A stretch of DNA of 64,000 nucleotides, taken from assembly GCA_001643675.2 (NCBI GenBank), contig LSRY02000062.1:124001-188000 (forward strand), in the 5' to 3' direction. Positions 60,416 through 64,000 of the stretch are shown piece after piece. The notes below the pieces were generated by a model, which was given only the letters and a program-made list of their open reading frames with translations, did no database searches and was not told the origin of the DNA. The stretch is from Monocercomonoides exilis (lineage: Eukaryota; Preaxostyla; Oxymonadida; Polymastigidae). Within the stretch, counting starts at the first letter, position 1. Every line of letters starts with the position of its first letter. The translations under genes were made by a program, and so were the position numbers.

Positions 60416-61645
60416 TCATGAAGTGGAACTTAAAGGCACTGTTTCCGCCGGAGTATTTATTTTTTGTTCTGTTGAAGATGATTCGACTTTGTTTTCGTTT
60501 GATTGCTGCTGTTCATTTGTTTGTGCAGATTGAGTCGGTTGCTGCTTTTCAGAAAATTGCTGTCGTTGCATTTTGGTTGCGGCTTCGATGTGTTCAATGC
60601 AAGTCTTCACGTATTTTTCGAGGTTTCGTTGAACACGTGGTTCGAAGTCGTCGATATCGAATTCTAAAACCTCGTCTTCAACTTCCACTCCTGTGTGTGG
60701 TGAAATGTGCTGTATAAATTCGACTATCTTCTCAAGAAATTTTTCTGGAAGGTGCTTTATGTGGTGAAAAAGCTTTTCTTTCTCCTCCATTGTCATCGGT
60801 TTATCATCTCCTTCAAATCTGTTAAGTAGCTCATCTAAATTTGGCTTTATAATTGGTAGCTGCTGAGCAATATGCCCCTTCTTGTCTGTTGCTACCCTTG
60901 TCGAAGTTAAAGAAGCACCTGTTGTTGAAGATTGGGGTTTAAAATATTTATGAGGGTTTGTTGCGGAAACTCTTCTCAATTCTTCCGTTGTAAGTAATCC
61001 GCTTGATTCACAAAATGAAACAAAGACTTTTTGAAGTGTAACGGCCATCTTTGATACGTCGGAATCAGGTGGATTGTAATGGTAACAATTATCCCATACA
61101 AGATAAATATCATCTAAACATTTACTGTAATTGGTATCATATATTCCATGATCCAGATTGCTTTTTATTGTGCCCAAATCCATTGGGTGCTTAATGATAA
61201 GTGGATAATCTGGAATGTCAAGTCCTTTAACATCCACAGGGGCTGCAAAAGGATAAGCATATTGATGCTTCAAAAGCCTTTGAATCGCTCTTTTAAAAAA
61301 TCTGAAGTGTTTTGGTCAAAATCAAAAATAATTTTAAATGAATAATATTGGAAAATAAAAACTGTAATAATCACACTTTATTAACTCCAAGTTGTTTGGT
61401 TGAAGTGCAGATATTGAAGATGTAGACCGAGAACCTGTACTCATTGTTGTAGCTCCTGGAAAATCATCTTGGCGCACATCCTCTCGCTAAAAATAAATAT
61501 AATATTAATATTTGAAAAATATTTGCGATAAGTTGGTTGAATTTAATCGTACAAATTCAAATAAATATTTAAAAAATTTTCTAATTTTTCAATTAGTAAC
61601 TTCTCATACAGTCTTCTTTTTATCTGCTGACGATTGATAACTCAT
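60416..61645 (-). CDS. BET family bromodomain-ET protein
   Basis: 343 residues, exons 61645-61610, 61486-61377, 61301-60416. A single bromodomain covers about residues 45-150: YPFAAPVDVKGLDIPDYPLI (ZA loop, Tyr in place of the usual Trp of the WPF shelf), KHPMDLGTIKSNL and CYHYNPPDSDV, whose Asn after Tyr is the acetyl-lysine anchor. An extra-terminal (NET) domain follows at about 205-285: KPMTMEEKEKLFHHIKHLP, VVEFI-type helix and VEVEDEVLEFDIDDFEP. The Gln/Ser-rich tail is short. BET proteins read acetylated histones; animal forms have two bromodomains, while single-bromodomain forms occur in plants and protists. It is 194 bases from the polymerase delta subunit gene. Confidence 0.94.
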
Positions 61646-61838
61646 TTTAATAGTGATGTGATAATATTAAGCACGTTCAAAAGTTATTCAGTTATTAATT
61701 TTCAAATTTATTATTTAATTAAAGCCTGTTTCGCCTCTACCAGATCAAAATAAGATCAAATAAAACGATTTTTTATCAAACATGTTCCAAGCACAAAAAT
61801 ATACGCTTTTATTATTTTTGCAACAAAATTTTCAAAGA

Positions 61839-63523
61839 TTAGCCTTCTCCATCTTCCATTTCATTCTCGTCCAATTCATCAATAACAACATCATCATCTG
61901 CGCCTTGATTTGTCTTCCCGCTCTCATCAACTCCTTTATGACCAAGAAGAGCAGATCCTGTTGCTCCTTTGCCATCTTCGAGCAAATGCTCTGCGTTTTC
62001 TGCTGAAAGTCCAACATTGAAATTCACGACTCTTGGAATAAGTGTCTTTGGATCAACAATAATAAGATCCCCAGTTTTAGAAAATGAGGGAACAAGAAGA
62101 AGCAAGCAACGGAGATCGCCTTCTGTTGAACACGAAGAATGAAAATATAAAAATAAAATAAAATCTGCAAATGTTCACACCTTCCACTATCTTCCACTCA
62201 AATTGCTTCATTCCTCCTGCAAACAGAATTGAAGGTGTTTCATCGAGGATGAATGGGTCAGTATCGCTGAAGGGGTATACTCCAGTGATGTCTGGTGCTG
62301 ATGGGCAGATGTGATTCCATCGGAGCAGCTTTTCGAGTGCATCAAGTGGAGAAAGTGTTGTGAAACGGGTGATGTCATTTAGATTCTGCCCTGAAGTGCC
62401 AATCACACTTTTTGATATTATTTATGAGAAGAAATTTCAGTACAGTGTTCGGGAGTAAATAATATAAATAAATTAAATTAAAGAGTTAATAAGCGGGTAA
62501 ATGAGATAAGATATAAATGAATGAATGAATGAAAAGTTAATAATAAATTGCATACAGCATGTTATTCACTCTTTCTCGATGAGGATTTGTAGCTGGAATA
62601 AAAGTTGACATTTTGAATGATTGAGGAAGAAGAAGATGGTGAAATGGCTGCTGTGGAAGAAAATGATTTGAAGGGTCTTTGCCTCCGGGAATCAAGGCCA
62701 CGGTCATAGATTCACAGAGACGTGATACGACTTCGTCCAGTTCCTGCGTTGGACTGACTATCTTCTGTGGTGCATAAGCACTGAATTCTTTAAACTGCCG
62801 TTCAATTGGACGAGTTGGTGTCAAAGAACTACCACTAATAACAAGATGAATGTTTGTATTGGAAGACGATGATGATGAAGAAGATTCAAGTCCCGCATTT
62901 AATGAGGACAAGTAGTCAGTCGCAAGCTCCAAGCGAAGAGGATCGTGATCAGTTGATCCAATTCGAAGATCTGAGAGAAATGCAATGGAAAATGCTGACG
63001 ATGACATAGCAACTTTTTTTTGAGGTGGAAGTTGAAGTGTGGTAACATCTTCAACTGTAAGCTTTCCTGCTTCTTCAACATGTCCTTTCACAGCCAAAGG
63101 AACTCCCGTCACATATAAATCTGGCGATATATTTCCAATTAATTGCACTCTTGAATGACTATCTTCAAGGAATATGGTATCTTCTGGATCAATGTATTTG
63201 CAATCATCTTTATACAGAGTAGTTAAAGAACGATCCTTTTGAAATTGTTTAATAACGTTTGGCCTTTTTTTGCTTTCTTTAAATACAAGACCGCAAACGC
63301 TTATTGTTAGCGTAGGATCTGTGGTTAAAAGCAAAAGTTGATCTTTGAAAGTTGTATCGGGCCATTTTCTTCGAATCGCTTGTTTAAGTAAAGGTAATGT
63401 AATCGCCTCTCTTTGCGAATATATAGAATCAAATTGATGTGAAAATTCTGGTTTTTTAACGAAGTATTCAGAATCCTCATTTAAAACGCAAACAGTTGGC
63501 TCGCTTTTATTTGTATTTGACAT
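61839..63523 (-). CDS. POLD2: DNA polymerase delta small (B) subunit
   Basis: 492 residues, exons 63523-62556, 62407-62181, 62122-61839 (phases agree). It is the regulatory subunit bridging the catalytic chain to the rest of the replicative polymerase. Shared with POLD2: FSHQFDSIYSQR near the start, KYIDPEDTIFLEDSHSRVQL and VTGVPLAVKGHV in the OB-fold, FLSDLRIG and HLVISGSSL in the inactive phosphoesterase domain, PGGKDPSNHFLPQQPFH, IGTSGQNLNDITRF, CPSAPDITGVYPFSDTDPF and PRVVNFNV. A short Ser run (near 62870) interrupts the phosphoesterase part, and the tail is acidic (DELDENEMEDGEG). Length is close to the family's (human 469). Confidence 0.96.
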
Positions 63524-63826
63524 TTTTTAATATCAAAAAATTATAAAATGGGGCATTGCATTCGAATTTTTTTATTCGAATTCTATGAATAAGCTTGAAT
63601 ATAACCAATAAAAATGAAAACAATAGTTCTTTTAATGACACCATAATAATTTCAATGTCAATCATAAAATGGTCATTTGATGTTTGTGTGCAGTCATTGA
63701 AATTCAATACATCATTATCGGAATTTGAAAATCCATTCATTATATTTAGGTATGGACATGAACTTTCTTTAATATTTTTTGCTTTATGAAACGTCATAAT
63801 TAGATTTTCAAATTTACCTTCTGTAG
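63524..63826. other. Region between POLD2 and the right-edge gene
   Basis: About 300 AT-rich bases separating divergent genes. A plus frame from ATG 63657 (MSIIKWSFDV) followed by a possible donor at about 63687 would splice in phase to the exon at 63827, and may be the first exon of the right-edge gene. Confidence 0.35.
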
Positions 63827-64000
63827 CAATAAAAGTTCGAGAGAGAAATGGTAAATTAATTCCAGATGCTGTGGCAGGAGCATTTTCCGCAACTGATAGT
63901 TTGAATAGCGTTTTGTTTTAATAATAAAAATGTTAAGCAAAATTATCTTTCAGAAACAGTTGAATCAATGGCAAAAGATCGAGTTAGACTTCTCATTGTT
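63827..64000 (+). CDS. 5' part of an unidentified spliced gene, cut by the window edge
   Basis: Two in-phase exon pieces on the plus strand: 63827-63898 (IKVRERNGKLIPDAVAGAFS) and 63954 to the edge (KTVESMAKDRVRLLIV), joined across a 55-base GT-AG intron with a gtttga donor and a cag acceptor. The product is unknown to me. The codons look real and the splice sites follow local consensus. Confidence 0.45.

Noticed and set aside
1-64000. CRISPR arrays, bacterial operons, tRNA or rRNA genes
   Set aside because: No spaced direct repeats, no ribosome-binding-site-led gene strings and no tRNA or rRNA-like segments were found; the gene set is eukaryotic.

Overview
The window is nuclear DNA from a unicellular eukaryote. 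Protein-coding genes are cut by short GT-AG introns (about 50-110 bases; one is 206). Intergenic DNA is AT-rich, and the standard genetic code fits: TAA, TAG and TGA all serve as stops and no conserved reading frame needs an internal stop read through. Many proteins carry long serine, acidic or K/E/R low-complexity insertions. The gene set (RNA polymerase I, DNA polymerase delta, importin alpha, WASP, dynein roadblock chain, BET factor) is purely eukaryotic. Small introns, DIRS retroelements and serine-rich inserts would suit a free-living or gut protist, possibly a metamonad such as an oxymonad, but the species cannot be fixed from the sequence alone.

Layout. 1-965 is AT-rich DNA without a convincing gene. 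993-5814 is a nearly complete DIRS-type tyrosine-recombinase retrotransposon on the minus strand (Gag-like, RT-RNase H, recombinase), with inverted termini and an internal complementary region that reproduces the circle junction. It sits at the centre of what would be a long palindrome in the host DNA. 6265-8417 (+) is a sugar-porter MFS transporter. 9306-13325 (-) is a filamin-HECT ubiquitin ligase with an MGCC acylation-type N-terminus. 13898-14623 (+) is a secreted papain-family protein that has lost its catalytic residues. 15414-19282 (-) is a NOXRED1-like oxidoreductase interrupted by about 900 low-complexity residues. 19630-21225 (-) is a WASP-like protein. 21608-22408 (+) is ribosomal protein eL20. 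22684-30565 (-) is the largest subunit of RNA polymerase I. 31322-34653 (-) is a prominin-like five-pass membrane protein. 35066-54877 (-) is one 6,603-codon intronless frame for a giant low-complexity protein containing a GLEBS-like (Rae1/Gle2-binding) motif. From 54969 to 63523 a tightly packed minus-strand run follows: NAK-family pseudokinase, dynein light chain roadblock, importin alpha, BET bromodomain protein and DNA polymerase delta small subunit. A partial plus-strand gene runs off the right edge.

The genes do not form a pathway. Common themes are nuclear function (Pol I, Pol delta, BET, importin alpha, possible giant nucleoporin) and two enzyme families kept as apparently dead enzymes (papain-like, NAK kinase). 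Exon joins below were worked out by hand from splice consensus, reading phase and family conservation; lengths follow from those joins.
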